From Micrococcus endophyticus (GTDB lineage Bacteria; Actinomycetota; Actinomycetes; Actinomycetales; Micrococcaceae), in contig NZ_JACHMW010000001.1 of NCBI RefSeq assembly GCF_014205115.1, positions 2,294,001 through 2,358,000 of the forward strand: 64,000 nucleotides of DNA. Reading direction: 5' to 3'. Below, piece by piece: positions 40,908-49,756 of the stretch. The notes beneath the pieces are model-generated. The model was not told the DNA's origin. It saw only the letters and a program-made list of their open reading frames with translations, and did not search any database. Each line of letters starts with the position of its first letter. Position 1 is the first letter of the stretch. A program made the translations under genes and the position numbers.

Positions 40908-42035
40908 GTGCCCACCCCCTCCTCCGCCACGCCCGATCCCGCGTCCGCCCGCAGCGCGTCCGGCGCCCGCCCCGCGGACGCCCTGCCCGACGACGGCGCC
41001 CCGGTCCGCGTCCGGCTCGGCGTTCTCCTGGCCCGGCCGGTCGACCCCGCCGTCCTGGACACCGCGGCCCTCGCCGCGCAGCTCGACGCCGCCTACCCCG
41101 GCCTGACCTGGGACGTCACCGCCCGGCAGGAGGAGCTCGGCGACGAGGACGACGACGCCCTCGACCTGCTCGAGATCACCCGCGACCGCATGCTGGACGA
41201 GGACTGGGACATCGCCGTCGGGGTGACGGGCGAGCCCCTGCAGCAGGGCCGGCACACCCTCACCGAGCAGGTCTCGCCCGTGCACGCGGCCGGCGTGCTC
41301 TCCCTCGCGCACCTCGAGGAGGCGCCCGTGGACGCCGTCGCGCGGGTGGTGGGGGAGGTGCTCGGCATCGATCCCGACGACGACGCCCCCTCCGCCGCCG
41401 ACCGACGCGCCGCGGCCGGCTGGGCCCGCCAGCTCGCGGACGACGTCGAGCACCGGGACCGCGAGGCCCCCGCCGCCTACGCGCTGCGCGTGGCGGGGCG
41501 CAACGCCCGCATGCTGCTGGGCACGGTGCGCGCGAACAAGCCGTGGACGCTGGCTGTCTCGCTCACGCGCTCCATGTCCACCGCGCTCGCCACGGGCGCG
41601 CTGACCCTGATCACCACGGACCTGTGGATGCTCTCCGCCGAGTACAACGGCGTGCAGATGGCCGTGCTCGGCGCGGTCTCGGTGCTCGCGGTGACGCTGT
41701 CCCTGATCGTGGGCGCGCACCTGTGGGAGCGGCCGCGCCGGCGGGCCGAGCGGGAGCAGGTGACGCTGTTCAACCTGGCGACGGTCCTGACGGTGCTGAT
41801 CGGCGTGGTGGTGCTGCACGTGATGCTCATGCTCGCCGCGCTCGCCGGGGCGCTGCTGCTCGTGGACCCGGACGTCTTCCACGTGGTCACCGAGGAGCCC
41901 GGCGAGTTCGTGCAGTACATGAAGCTCGCGTGGTTCGTGGGCGGGCTGGCGACGATCGGCTCCGCGCTCGGCGCCGGCCTCGAGGACGACGACGCCGTCC
42001 GCGCCGCGATCTTCACCCGCGGCGCCTCGCGCTGA
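40908..42035 (+). CDS. Uncharacterised membrane protein
   Basis: A 375-residue protein I do not recognise. Residues 1-35 are low-complexity; 36-200 are a soluble acidic domain (VRVRLGVLLARPVDPAVL, WDVTARQEELGDEDDDALDLLE, DWDIAVGVTGEPLQQ), with a GVTGEPL segment that could be a ligand loop. Hydrophobic segments follow at about 220-240, 245-268, 285-320 and 345-362. The start is GTG 40908; GGGAGG ends two bases upstream, too close for a normal ribosome site, so the start is uncertain. It is a single gene ending before a family 1 palindrome. Confidence 0.7.
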   Translation: MPTPSSATPDPASARSASGARPADALPDDGAPVRVRLGVLLARPVDPAVLDTAALAAQLDAAYPGLTWDVTARQEELGDEDDDALDLLEITRDRMLDEDWDIAVGVTGEPLQQGRHTLTEQVSPVHAAGVLSLAHLEEAPVDAVARVVGEVLGIDPDDDAPSAADRRAAAGWARQLADDVEHRDREAPAAYALRVAGRNARMLLGTVRANKPWTLAVSLTRSMSTALATGALTLITTDLWMLSAEYNGVQMAVLGAVSVLAVTLSLIVGAHLWERPRRRAEREQVTLFNLATVLTVLIGVVVLHVMLMLAALAGALLLVDPDVFHVVTEEPGEFVQYMKLAWFVGGLATIGSALGAGLEDDDAVRAAIFTRGASR

Positions 42036-42082
42036 GCCCCGGACCCGGCCCCCGCGCGTCGTCATGCCCCCACCCACCAACA

Positions 42083-42141
42083 GTTTGGGGCGAGTTGTCG
42101 GAGGTCCAGGCGCCCCGGACCTCCGACAACTCACCCCAAAC
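42083..42141. repeat. Family 1 palindrome, copy 5
   Basis: GTTTGGGGCGAGTTGTCGGA and its near-complement form 25-base arms (42083-42107, 42117-42141) with one mismatch and a nine-base loop. It lies between two convergent genes. Confidence 0.87.
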
Positions 42142-42189
42142 GCCCCCCGAACCCCCCCAAACGCCCCCCCGAGCGCGACCCTCAGCGGG

Positions 42190-44769
42190 TCACACGGTGG
42201 CCAGGCCCGCCACCGGGCTCAGCCTCGCGGCACGACGCGCGGGCAGCAGCGACGCCGCCAGGCCGGCCACGGCCGCCACGCCCACCACGAGCGCCAGCTC
42301 GAGCCACGGGATGGTGGGCAGCACGGTGCCGCCCCGGCCCACGGTCTCCACGAGCTCGCCGAGGATCAGCTGCGATCCGGCCCAGCCGTAGAACACGCCC
42401 AGCACGCAGCCCAGCAGGGCCGCCACCGCGGCGATCAGCACGGACTCGATCGCGATCATCCCGCGCAGCCCGCCCCGGGGCAGGCCCAGGGCCCGCAGCA
42501 GCGCGTTCTCGCGGGTCCGCTCGATCACGGACAGGCTCAGCGTGTTGGCCACGCCGATCAGCGCGATCAGCACGGACACGGCGAGCAGGCCCACCACGAT
42601 CCACAGCATCACGTCGATGACCTGCGCGTACACCGCCCGGGTGGGGGCGCCGCCGTCGATGATCGAGGCCCCCTCCCCGGCCGCCGCCGTGATGTCCTCG
42701 GACAGGGCCTGCAGCCGGTCCACGGGAACGTCGCCGGCGAGGGCCACGAGCAGCTGGCCGGGGACCTCGACGCCCTCGGTGGCCACGGGGGACCCGTCCC
42801 AGCCGGCGGCGCGCAGGCTGTCCGCCTCCACGTACACGCCGGAGCTGAGGTCGCCGGCGCGCACGGCGGAGAACGTCTGCTCGGTGCCGGCCACAGTGGC
42901 CGTCACGGTGTCCTCGTCCACCCAGCCGGGCACGAATGCGGTGCCGGGGTCGCCGAGGCCGTCCTCGCCGTCGGGCAGCTCGGCCACCACCTTCCGCAGG
43001 TCCGCGCCGGGGGTGGCCAGCACGGGGCTGCCGTTCTCGGTGGCGCCGACGGGCAGCGCGAGGGCCACAGCGGCGACGTCGTCCCGGGCGGCCACGGCCT
43101 CCGCGGCCCGCGCCGCGTCCCCGTCCGCGGGCAGGGAGAGGACGAGGTCCACGGGGTAGGCGGTGTCCAGGGCGAGGGCCGTCTGCTCCTGGGCGGTGCG
43201 CCCGCCGGTGAGGAACAGCGCCACGAGGGTGGTGCCCACGAGCAGCGCCGCGGCGGTGGCCGCGGTGCGGGAGCGGTGCCGGGTGGCGTTGAGGCCGGCC
43301 AGGCGGCCGGGGACGCCGGCCGGGCGGGCCAGCACGGCGGCGCCGCGCACGGCGGCCGGCACGAACAGGGTGGCCAGCAGGAGGACGCCGATGAAGCTCA
43401 GCGCCCCGCCGCCGACGGCGGTCAGCGGCTCCGGCCGGAACGCGCCCCACAGCATGAGGGCGGTGCCGCCCACGGCCAGCACGGCGCCGACCACGGTGCG
43501 GACCACGCCGACGCGCGAGGCCACGGTGACCTCCTCGCGCGGGCGCAGCGCCTGCAGCGGGGACACGCGGGTGGCGGCCACGGCAGGCGAGAGCGCGGCG
43601 ACCAGGGTCACCAGCACGCCGACCACCACGGTGATCGCCAGCCCGGCGGGGTCCATCCCGAAGGTGAGGGTGGGGAAGTCGAACGCGGAGCGCACGAACG
43701 CCACGCCGGCCAGCATTCCGACGACGGCCAGGGCCACGCCCAGCACCGAGCCGACGAGGCCCACCACGACCGCCTCGGTCAGCACGGACCCGCGCACCTG
43801 GCCCGCGGTGGAGCCGAGGGTGCGCTGCAGTGCGAGGTCGCGGGTGCGCTGGGCCACGAGCACCTGGAAGGTGTTGCCGATGACGAGCGCGGTGACGAGC
43901 AGCGCCAGGGCCGCGAAGCCGCCCAGCACCCAGCCGAACACGTCCGTGCCGCCGCCGGCGTCGGCCAGCGTGTCGCGCACGGCCTCGTCCGGGGTGGTCA
44001 CGTTCGCGGCCACGCCCTCCTGGGCCAGCACCGCGGCGGCGGCGTCGGCGACGGCGTCGCGGTCGGCCCCGTCGGCCAGGCGCAGCAGCACGTGGGGCGA
44101 GTAGGCCCCGGATCCGCCGGCCTCGCCGTCCTGCGGGGGGTTCACCGCGGCGATCACCGGGGCGGCGGCCCAGATCTGGGCGCCGGAGGAGAGGGTGGGG
44201 TCCGGCGAGCGGGTGGTCAGGCCCACCACGGTCGCGGTCTCGCCCCCGGCCCCGGCGCCGGGGGCGCCGGTCAGGGCGATCTCGTCGCCCACCGCCACGC
44301 CCGTGCGCTCGGCCGTGCCGGTGTCCAGGGTGACGCCCCGCGCGTCGTCCGCGGCGGGGAACGCGCCCTCGGTGAGGGTCACGGGCAGCAGGGACGCGTC
44401 CCCGGGGACGGGCAGGAGGGTCGCGGTGAACTCGGTGCCGCCCGCGCTTCCGCCGGCCCACGTGAACTGGGTGGCGTAGGCCTCCTCGACGCCGTCCACG
44501 CGGCCCAGCGCGCCCGGCTCGGCCGGGGTGCCGGCCAGGCCGGGGAAGGCCGCGGTGGGGTCCTCGTCGGCGTGGACGCCTGGCTCCGGGAGCACCACGA
44601 GGTCCGCGGCGGAGTACGTGTTGCCGAGCGTGGTGCGCAGGGTGGCCTGCGCGGACGCGGACACCAGGAAGGAGGCCGCGAGGAACATGGTGCCGATCAG
44701 GATGGCCAGCACCAGCGACACGTATCGGCGCGGCTGCGCGCGCAGCTGGGACAGGGCGACGGTCCACAT
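42190..44769 (-). CDS. FtsX-like ABC transporter permease (MacB/LolC type)
   Basis: An 859-residue membrane protein. One N-terminal segment (YVSLVLAILIGTMFLAASFLVSAS) is followed by an outer domain (about 45-255), then three segments with a FtsX core (VTALVIGNTFQVLVAQRTRDLALQRTLGSTAGQVRGSVLTEA), a paired central segment, a second outer domain (about 505-705), and a last FtsX core (VLIALIGVANTLSLSVIERTRENALLRALGLPRGGLRGMIAIESVLIA). This duplicated layout is typical of actinobacterial peptide- or lipid-handling transporters. The ATG 44769 is one base from the stop of its ATPase gene. Confidence 0.92.
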   Translation of the reverse strand: MWTVALSQLRAQPRRYVSLVLAILIGTMFLAASFLVSASAQATLRTTLGNTYSAADLVVLPEPGVHADEDPTAAFPGLAGTPAEPGALGRVDGVEEAYATQFTWAGGSAGGTEFTATLLPVPGDASLLPVTLTEGAFPAADDARGVTLDTGTAERTGVAVGDEIALTGAPGAGAGGETATVVGLTTRSPDPTLSSGAQIWAAAPVIAAVNPPQDGEAGGSGAYSPHVLLRLADGADRDAVADAAAAVLAQEGVAANVTTPDEAVRDTLADAGGGTDVFGWVLGGFAALALLVTALVIGNTFQVLVAQRTRDLALQRTLGSTAGQVRGSVLTEAVVVGLVGSVLGVALAVVGMLAGVAFVRSAFDFPTLTFGMDPAGLAITVVVGVLVTLVAALSPAVAATRVSPLQALRPREEVTVASRVGVVRTVVGAVLAVGGTALMLWGAFRPEPLTAVGGGALSFIGVLLLATLFVPAAVRGAAVLARPAGVPGRLAGLNATRHRSRTAATAAALLVGTTLVALFLTGGRTAQEQTALALDTAYPVDLVLSLPADGDAARAAEAVAARDDVAAVALALPVGATENGSPVLATPGADLRKVVAELPDGEDGLGDPGTAFVPGWVDEDTVTATVAGTEQTFSAVRAGDLSSGVYVEADSLRAAGWDGSPVATEGVEVPGQLLVALAGDVPVDRLQALSEDITAAAGEGASIIDGGAPTRAVYAQVIDVMLWIVVGLLAVSVLIALIGVANTLSLSVIERTRENALLRALGLPRGGLRGMIAIESVLIAAVAALLGCVLGVFYGWAGSQLILGELVETVGRGGTVLPTIPWLELALVVGVAAVAGLAASLLPARRAARLSPVAGLATV

Positions 44770-44770
44770 G

Positions 44771-45646
<876 letters not shown>

Positions 45647-45711
45647 GGCCTTCACTCTGCCCGCTGACCTGGGCGGGGCGGGTCGGAGGAGGGGATGGAC
45701 TCTGGGGCGGG

Positions 45712-45737
45712 CCGGGTCATCCTGAGGGATGACCCGG
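45712..45737. promoter_or_regulatory. CCGGGTCATCC-TGAG-GGATGACCCGG palindrome
   Basis: Perfect 11-base arms with a four-base spacer, 66 bases upstream of the FtsX-type ATPase start. Related GGATGA half-sites occur before the kinase gene that starts at 49583 and elsewhere. It may be the binding site of a NarL-type regulator. Confidence 0.5.
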
Positions 45738-45850
45738 GCCGCTCCGCCCTCCTCCCGCGCGCCCTCCTCCCGCGCGCCCCCTCCCGCGTCCCCTTCCCCC
45801 GCTTCCTTCCCTTCTTCTCGCGCCCGACCCCCTTCCCCTCTCTTCTTTCG

Positions 45851-45911
45851 CGTTTGGGGTGACTTGTCGGGGGTCCCGGGGCTCTTCACCCCCGACAAGT
45901 CACCCCAAACG
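45851..45911. repeat. Family 1 palindrome, copy 6 (perfect)
   Basis: CGTTTGGGGTGACTTGTCGG opens a 24-base arm (45851-45874) that is exactly complementary to 45888-45911, around a 13-base loop. It is the best-preserved copy and lies between two divergent genes, so it is not placed as a terminator. Confidence 0.9.
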
Positions 45912-45996
45912 CGGGGCCAGGGCGGGGAATCGACGGGCGGGGACGCGAGAGCGGCGGCACCGCGACGGTGCGGGCCGGAATGGGATGATGGGGGGC

Positions 45997-46554
45997 ATGA
46001 GAGCCGACGCCCGCGCCAACCGCCAGGACCTGCTGGCCGCCGCCGGGCGTCTGCTCGAGGAGCAGGGCGCGGCCATGTCCCTGCGCGGGGTGGCGCAGGA
46101 GGCGGGGGTCGGCGTCGGGACGCTCTACCGGCACTTCCCCACGCGGCGGGACCTGCTGGACGCGGTCCTCGAGGACGTCGTGGCCCGGGTCAGCGGCATC
46201 CTGCACGCCTTCCTCGACGGCGGCGAGTCGGCCGACCGGCGCTGGCGGCGGCTGGCCGAGGAGCTCGCGGCCGTGAACCTCACCTCGCTCGTGACCGCCC
46301 GGGACGACCTCGAGGCCGCCGACCGGCCGCAGGAGGCCCTCATCGTGGAGGCGGAGCAGGTGATCATCTCGCTCACGGACCGGGCCGTGACCGAGGCGCG
46401 GCGCGCCGGGCTGGTGGCCTCGGGCGTCACGAGCACCCGCTACCTCGCCGGGCTCCTGGCGGTCACGCGGCCGCCCGCCGGTGAGCTGCTGGCGCGCCAC
46501 GCGGACCAGCGCGACTGGCTCCTGGGCGTCTACCTGCGCGGCCTGCGCCCCTGA
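45997..46554 (+). CDS. TetR/AcrR-family transcriptional regulator
   Basis: A 185-residue repressor. The HTH is at about 5-50: ANRQDLLAAAGRLLEEQGAAMSLRGVAQEAGVGVGTLYRHFPTRRDLLDAVL, with the G-V-G-T-L-Y-R-H-F recognition helix typical of the family. The C-terminal ligand domain is variable. Three in-frame ATGs (45985, 45988, 45997) are possible; the last is chosen as the usual distance before the HTH. It is divergent from the FtsX-type transporter genes and could control them. Confidence 0.88.
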   Translation: MRADARANRQDLLAAAGRLLEEQGAAMSLRGVAQEAGVGVGTLYRHFPTRRDLLDAVLEDVVARVSGILHAFLDGGESADRRWRRLAEELAAVNLTSLVTARDDLEAADRPQEALIVEAEQVIISLTDRAVTEARRAGLVASGVTSTRYLAGLLAVTRPPAGELLARHADQRDWLLGVYLRGLRP

Positions 46555-46567
46555 CGGGGACGGCGCC

Positions 46568-46939
46568 TCAGCCGTGCAGGACCTCGTCCTCGAGCACGGG
46601 CTGGGTCACGCTCCACGTCACGGCGCCGGCGAGCAGGCCGGAGGCCGCGGTGACGAGCAGCCGGGGCAGGCCCTCGACCTGGGTGAACAGGGACAGGCCC
46701 AGGATCACGACGGCGGCCGTCACCAGGGCGACGAAGAACGCGACGCACTCGCCGTCGCGCCGGGCCTGCTCGGCGGCCGCGGCCGCGTGGGGGCAGGGGC
46801 GGGACGGGGTGCGGGCGGCGGGGGCGGCGTCCGCGGCGGTGTCCGCGAGGGTGCGGGCCACGGCGTGGGCGCCGGTGCGCGGCTCGACGGGCGTGCTCAC
46901 GGAGGTCGGGGTGGGACGGTCCAGGGTGGTGCCGGTCAT
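46568..46939 (-). CDS. Small membrane protein, paralogue of the 58334-58546 product
   Basis: A 123-residue protein with a 60-residue threonine/alanine-rich cytoplasmic start and two hydrophobic segments (FFVALVTAAVVILGLSLFTQ and LLVTAASGLLAGAVTWSV). The segment from FFVALVTAAVVILGL to EGLPRLLVTAASG aligns with the small membrane protein encoded at 58334-58546. GAGGAGA precedes the ATG. Function unknown. It lies just downstream of a NarL-type response regulator gene on the same strand, 307 bases away, and converges with the TetR gene. Confidence 0.65.
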   Translation of the reverse strand: MTGTTLDRPTPTSVSTPVEPRTGAHAVARTLADTAADAAPAARTPSRPCPHAAAAAEQARRDGECVAFFVALVTAAVVILGLSLFTQVEGLPRLLVTAASGLLAGAVTWSVTQPVLEDEVLHG

Positions 46940-47246
46940 GGTGCGTCTCCTCGGGTGCGCGTCGGGCCGGAGGCCGCCGTCGGCGCGGTGCCCCGGCGGC
47001 GGGCCCGTTGCGGGGCCTGCGTCCAGGATTCCGGAGGCGCCCCGCTCCCCGGCAGGGCCGTGAGGATGAACCTGGGCGGCCCCGTCTCATCCCCTGGTAT
47101 GACCTGTGCGCTCCCTGGGCGGCACCTTCGGCCAGGTGGGGCTCGTCAGGACGGGCGCGTCAGGGCGACGCCGGCCCGGCGCCTCGGCGTCCGGCGCCTC
47201 ACCCACCTGCGACTCAGGGCCGCACGCCTCGGCTCCCCGCGCCCGC
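46940..47246. other. 307-base gap upstream of the small membrane protein gene
   Basis: It contains a sequence at 47051-47068, GGCAGGGCCGTGAGGATG, that is 17/18 identical to 58081-58098, and a TCATCC...TATGAC dyad-like pair at 47087-47103. These may be regulator sites for the gene starting at 46939. Nothing else gene-like was seen. Confidence 0.5.
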
Positions 47247-47942
47247 TCAGAACTGCACGAGGCCTGCGCGGTGGGCGATCAGCACGGCCTGGACGCGGTC
47301 GCGGGCGCCGAGCTTGGCGAGCACGCGGCCCACGTGGGTCTTCACGGTGGCCTCCGAGAGCACGAGCTCGCCGGCGATCTCCAGGTTCGCCGAGCCCTGC
47401 GCCATGAGCACGAGCACCTCGCGCTCGCGGGGGGTGAGGGACTCCACGGCGGCCTGCTCGTGCTCGCATTCGGCGGTGCGGGCGTGGTCCGAGCGCAGCC
47501 GGGGGGCCATGTGGGCCATGAGCCGCCGCGTCGTGGACGGGGCGATCACGGCGTCGCCGCGGTGCACCGTGCGGATCGCGGCGAGCAGCTCCTCCGGTGG
47601 CGCGTCCTTGAGCAGGAACCCGCTGGCCCCGGCCTCGATCGCGTCGAACGCGTACTCGTCCAGGTCGAAGGTGGTCAGCACCACGACGCGCGGGGCGTCC
47701 GGGCGCTGCAGCAGCGTCCGGGTGGCCTCGATGCCGTCCATCTCCGGCATGCGCACGTCCATGAGCACGACGTCGGCGCCCGCCACGGACACCGACGCCA
47801 CGGCCTCGCGGCCGCTGCCGGCCTCGGCCACCACGGTGAGGTCCGGCTGGGAGTCCACGAGCATGGCCAGACCGGAGCGGATCAGGGCCTGGTCGTCCAC
47901 CAGGGCCACGCGGACGGGGGCGTTCTCGGCGTCGGTGCTCAT
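47247..47942 (-). CDS. NarL/LiaR-type response regulator
   Basis: A 231-residue regulator. Receiver 10-125 with phospho-acceptor Asp62 ([13 protein letters not shown]), [14 protein letters not shown] and [17 protein letters not shown]; LuxR HTH at about 165-225 ([43 protein letters not shown]). ATG 47942 was chosen; an ATG four codons upstream is possible. Its kinase gene lies upstream on the same strand, 204 bases away, with a direct repeat and a palindrome in the gap. Confidence 0.92.
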   Translation of the reverse strand: MSTDAENAPVRVALVDDQALIRSGLAMLVDSQPDLTVVAEAGSGREAVASVSVAGADVVLMDVRMPEMDGIEATRTLLQRPDAPRVVVLTTFDLDEYAFDAIEAGASGFLLKDAPPEELLAAIRTVHRGDAVIAPSTTRRLMAHMAPRLRSDHARTAECEHEQAAVESLTPREREVLVLMAQGSANLEIAGELVLSEATVKTHVGRVLAKLGARDRVQAVLIAHRAGLVQF

Positions 47943-47974
47943 GCCCCGGATCATCTCATCCGGGCGGGCCGGAC

Positions 47975-48031
47975 GGGGCGCCGTCGTCGAGGGGCGGCCG
48001 GCCCAAAGTGGGGGCGCCGTCGTCGAGGGGC
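47975..48031. repeat. 21-bp direct repeat upstream of a response regulator gene
   Basis: GGGGCGCCGTCGTCGAGGGGC occurs at 47975-47995 and 48011-48031, identical copies 36 bases apart. Each contains the GGCGCCGTCGTC oligomer that recurs across the window. Possible regulator site or simple duplication. Confidence 0.75.
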
Positions 48032-48052
48032 CGAGCGGGGTTGGCCGAGCGG

Positions 48053-48110
48053 GGCCGGGCGCACTACTGCCAGGTGGCGCCGGATCTACCTGGCAGTACT
48101 GCGCCCGGCC
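48053..48110. terminator. Palindrome between kinase and regulator genes
   Basis: GGCCGGGCGCACTACTGCCA starts a 23-base arm (48053-48075) that pairs with 48088-48110 with one mismatch around a 12-base loop. It lies 37 bases downstream of the kinase stop and may end its transcript. Confidence 0.6.
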
Positions 48111-48146
48111 GCGCCGCACCGCCGGCTGCACCACCGGCCCTGCCCC

Positions 48147-49583
48147 TCACACCGCCGAGTACGGCAGGTGCGCGGACACGCGGTACCCGGCTCCGGCGCG
48201 CGGCCCGGTCTCCACGGTCCCGCCGAACAGGGCCACGCGCTCGGCCACCCCGCGCAGCCCCTGACCCGACCCGCGGGTGTCGGGGTCGGCGTCGGCGCCG
48301 CGCCCGTCGTCGTCGGCCTGGACGTCCAGACCGCGCCCCGTCCAGGCGAGGGTGAGGAACGCGCTGGCCTGCGGGCCGCCGTGGCGCAGCGTGTTGGTGA
48401 GCGCCTCCTGCACGATCCGGTACGCCGCCAGCTCCCCGCCCGGCGGCAGCGGGCGCCGCGGGGCGCCGGTCTCCAGCAGGGAGACCTCGAGCCCGGACAG
48501 GCGCATCGTCTCGATCAGCGCGGGCACGTCCGCGAGGGTCGGCTGGGGGCGGTGGCCGGGAGGCTGACGGGCGCCGCGCCCGTCGCGGGAGGCGACGTCG
48601 GCGGGCAGCCGGGTCCGGCCCGCGCCGGGGCTCGTCCCTGCACCGGCCGTCCCCGCGCCCGCCGCCCCCTCGTCGGCCGCGCCCTCGTCGGCCGCGCCCG
48701 CCGCCGGGCCGGGGGCGCCGTCGTCGGGGGCGACGCCGGGCACCCCGGCCACGGTCTCGCCGGTCTCGCGGAGCACCCCGAGGAGCTGGCGCATGTCGGC
48801 CAGGGCGGCCCGGCCGGTGAGGCCGATCGTGTCCAGCGTGGCCACGGCCAGCTCGGGCTTGGCGGCGGCGGCGTACCGGGCTCCGTCGGCCTGGGAGATG
48901 ATCACCTGCAGCGAGTGGGCCACGATGTCGTGCATCTCGCGGGCGATGTGGTTGCGCTCGTCCGAGGCGGCGAGCCGGCGCTCCTGCAGCGCCATGGTCT
49001 CCAGGCGCCGGTTCCGGTCCTCGAGCGCGCGCACGGTGAGGCGGCGGTGGCGGACGACGTCGCCGAACGCCCAGGCCGTGAGCACCACGGCCGCGCAGCC
49101 GAACACCATCACCAGCAGCGCCTCGAGGCTGGGGTCCACCGGCTCGTAGACGCCGTCCGGCCGCATCACGGGGTCCGGGAACAGCCCGACCCGGATGCCG
49201 TTGGCCACCCCGCCCAGCAACGCCGCCACGAGCCCCGTGAAGGACGCCCAGCGCGGCGCGTTGGCGGCGAGGTTGTAGACGGTCATGGGCACGAGCACGA
49301 GCGCCAGGCTGAACTCCGGGCCCGCCACCAGGTGGGCCACGGCTGCGGCGGCGACGGCGGCGGCCGAGGCCACGGGCCGGACCCGGCGGAACGCCCACGG
49401 GGCGATGAGCGCGAGCGCGATCAGGATCGAGGCGACGATGCTGCCCGGCGTCGGGCCGGCGAGCGAGCCGAGCATGACCCACGGGGTCAGCCCGAGCACC
49501 GCGAACAGCAGCACCGAGACGAGGACGTCCGTGCGCACCGGGTGGGCGCGCATCCACTGGTCGATGCGGTGCAGGGGGTTCAC
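48147..49583 (-). CDS. NarX/DesK-type sensor histidine kinase
   Basis: A 478-residue membrane kinase with about five hydrophobic segments (18-40, 48-65, 72-88, 92-130, 152-176). HisKA_3 region: ERNHIAREMHDIVAHSLQVIISQADGA with His218. The ATPase domain has YRIVQEALTNTLRHGG and GSGQGLRGVAERVALFGG. A 75-residue low-complexity insert (about 275-350, AADEGAADEGAAGAGTAGAG) separates the two and is unusual in length. Start GTG 49583, seven bases after TAGGCT, so leaderless. Pairs with the regulator downstream. Confidence 0.91.
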   Translation of the reverse strand: MNPLHRIDQWMRAHPVRTDVLVSVLLFAVLGLTPWVMLGSLAGPTPGSIVASILIALALIAPWAFRRVRPVASAAAVAAAAVAHLVAGPEFSLALVLVPMTVYNLAANAPRWASFTGLVAALLGGVANGIRVGLFPDPVMRPDGVYEPVDPSLEALLVMVFGCAAVVLTAWAFGDVVRHRRLTVRALEDRNRRLETMALQERRLAASDERNHIAREMHDIVAHSLQVIISQADGARYAAAAKPELAVATLDTIGLTGRAALADMRQLLGVLRETGETVAGVPGVAPDDGAPGPAAGAADEGAADEGAAGAGTAGAGTSPGAGRTRLPADVASRDGRGARQPPGHRPQPTLADVPALIETMRLSGLEVSLLETGAPRRPLPPGGELAAYRIVQEALTNTLRHGGPQASAFLTLAWTGRGLDVQADDDGRGADADPDTRGSGQGLRGVAERVALFGGTVETGPRAGAGYRVSAHLPYSAV

Positions 49584-49645
49584 GCGGGCCAGCCTAGGCG
49601 GCGGCCCGGGGCGGGGGCGTCAGCCCGCAGGATGACCCGCCCCGT

Positions 49646-49717
49646 GCTTTCGCTCGGGAAATCGTCGCTACGACGGGCCGGAATCGGGCCGGTAGCGACG
49701 ATTTCCCGAGCGAAAGC
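49646..49717. repeat. Family 2 palindrome, copy 1
   Basis: GCTTTCGCTCGGGAAATCGT opens a perfect 26-base arm (49646-49671) paired with 49692-49717 around a 20-base loop. The flanks (GACCCGCCCCGT before, GGGGATGGGGGTG after) are also shared with copy 2. It lies between the kinase start and the nitronate monooxygenase stop. Confidence 0.92.
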
Positions 49718-49756
49718 GGGGATGGGGGTGGGGGAGGGGACGGGGAGGGGGCTCGG

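Larger units (their letters stand above)
45647..45996. other. 350-base gap between divergent ATPase and TetR genes
   Basis: Apart from the palindrome at 45712-45737 and the family 1 repeat at 45851-45911, the gap holds a striking pyrimidine-rich run (about 45755-45850) with almost no purines. No gene, tRNA or further clear promoter was seen. Confidence 0.6.

Noticed and set aside
46530-47090. An open frame of 186 codons on the - strand overlapping the small membrane protein gene
   Set aside because: Its translation is arginine/histidine/proline-rich noise, while the other frame gives two clean membrane segments and has a ribosome site.
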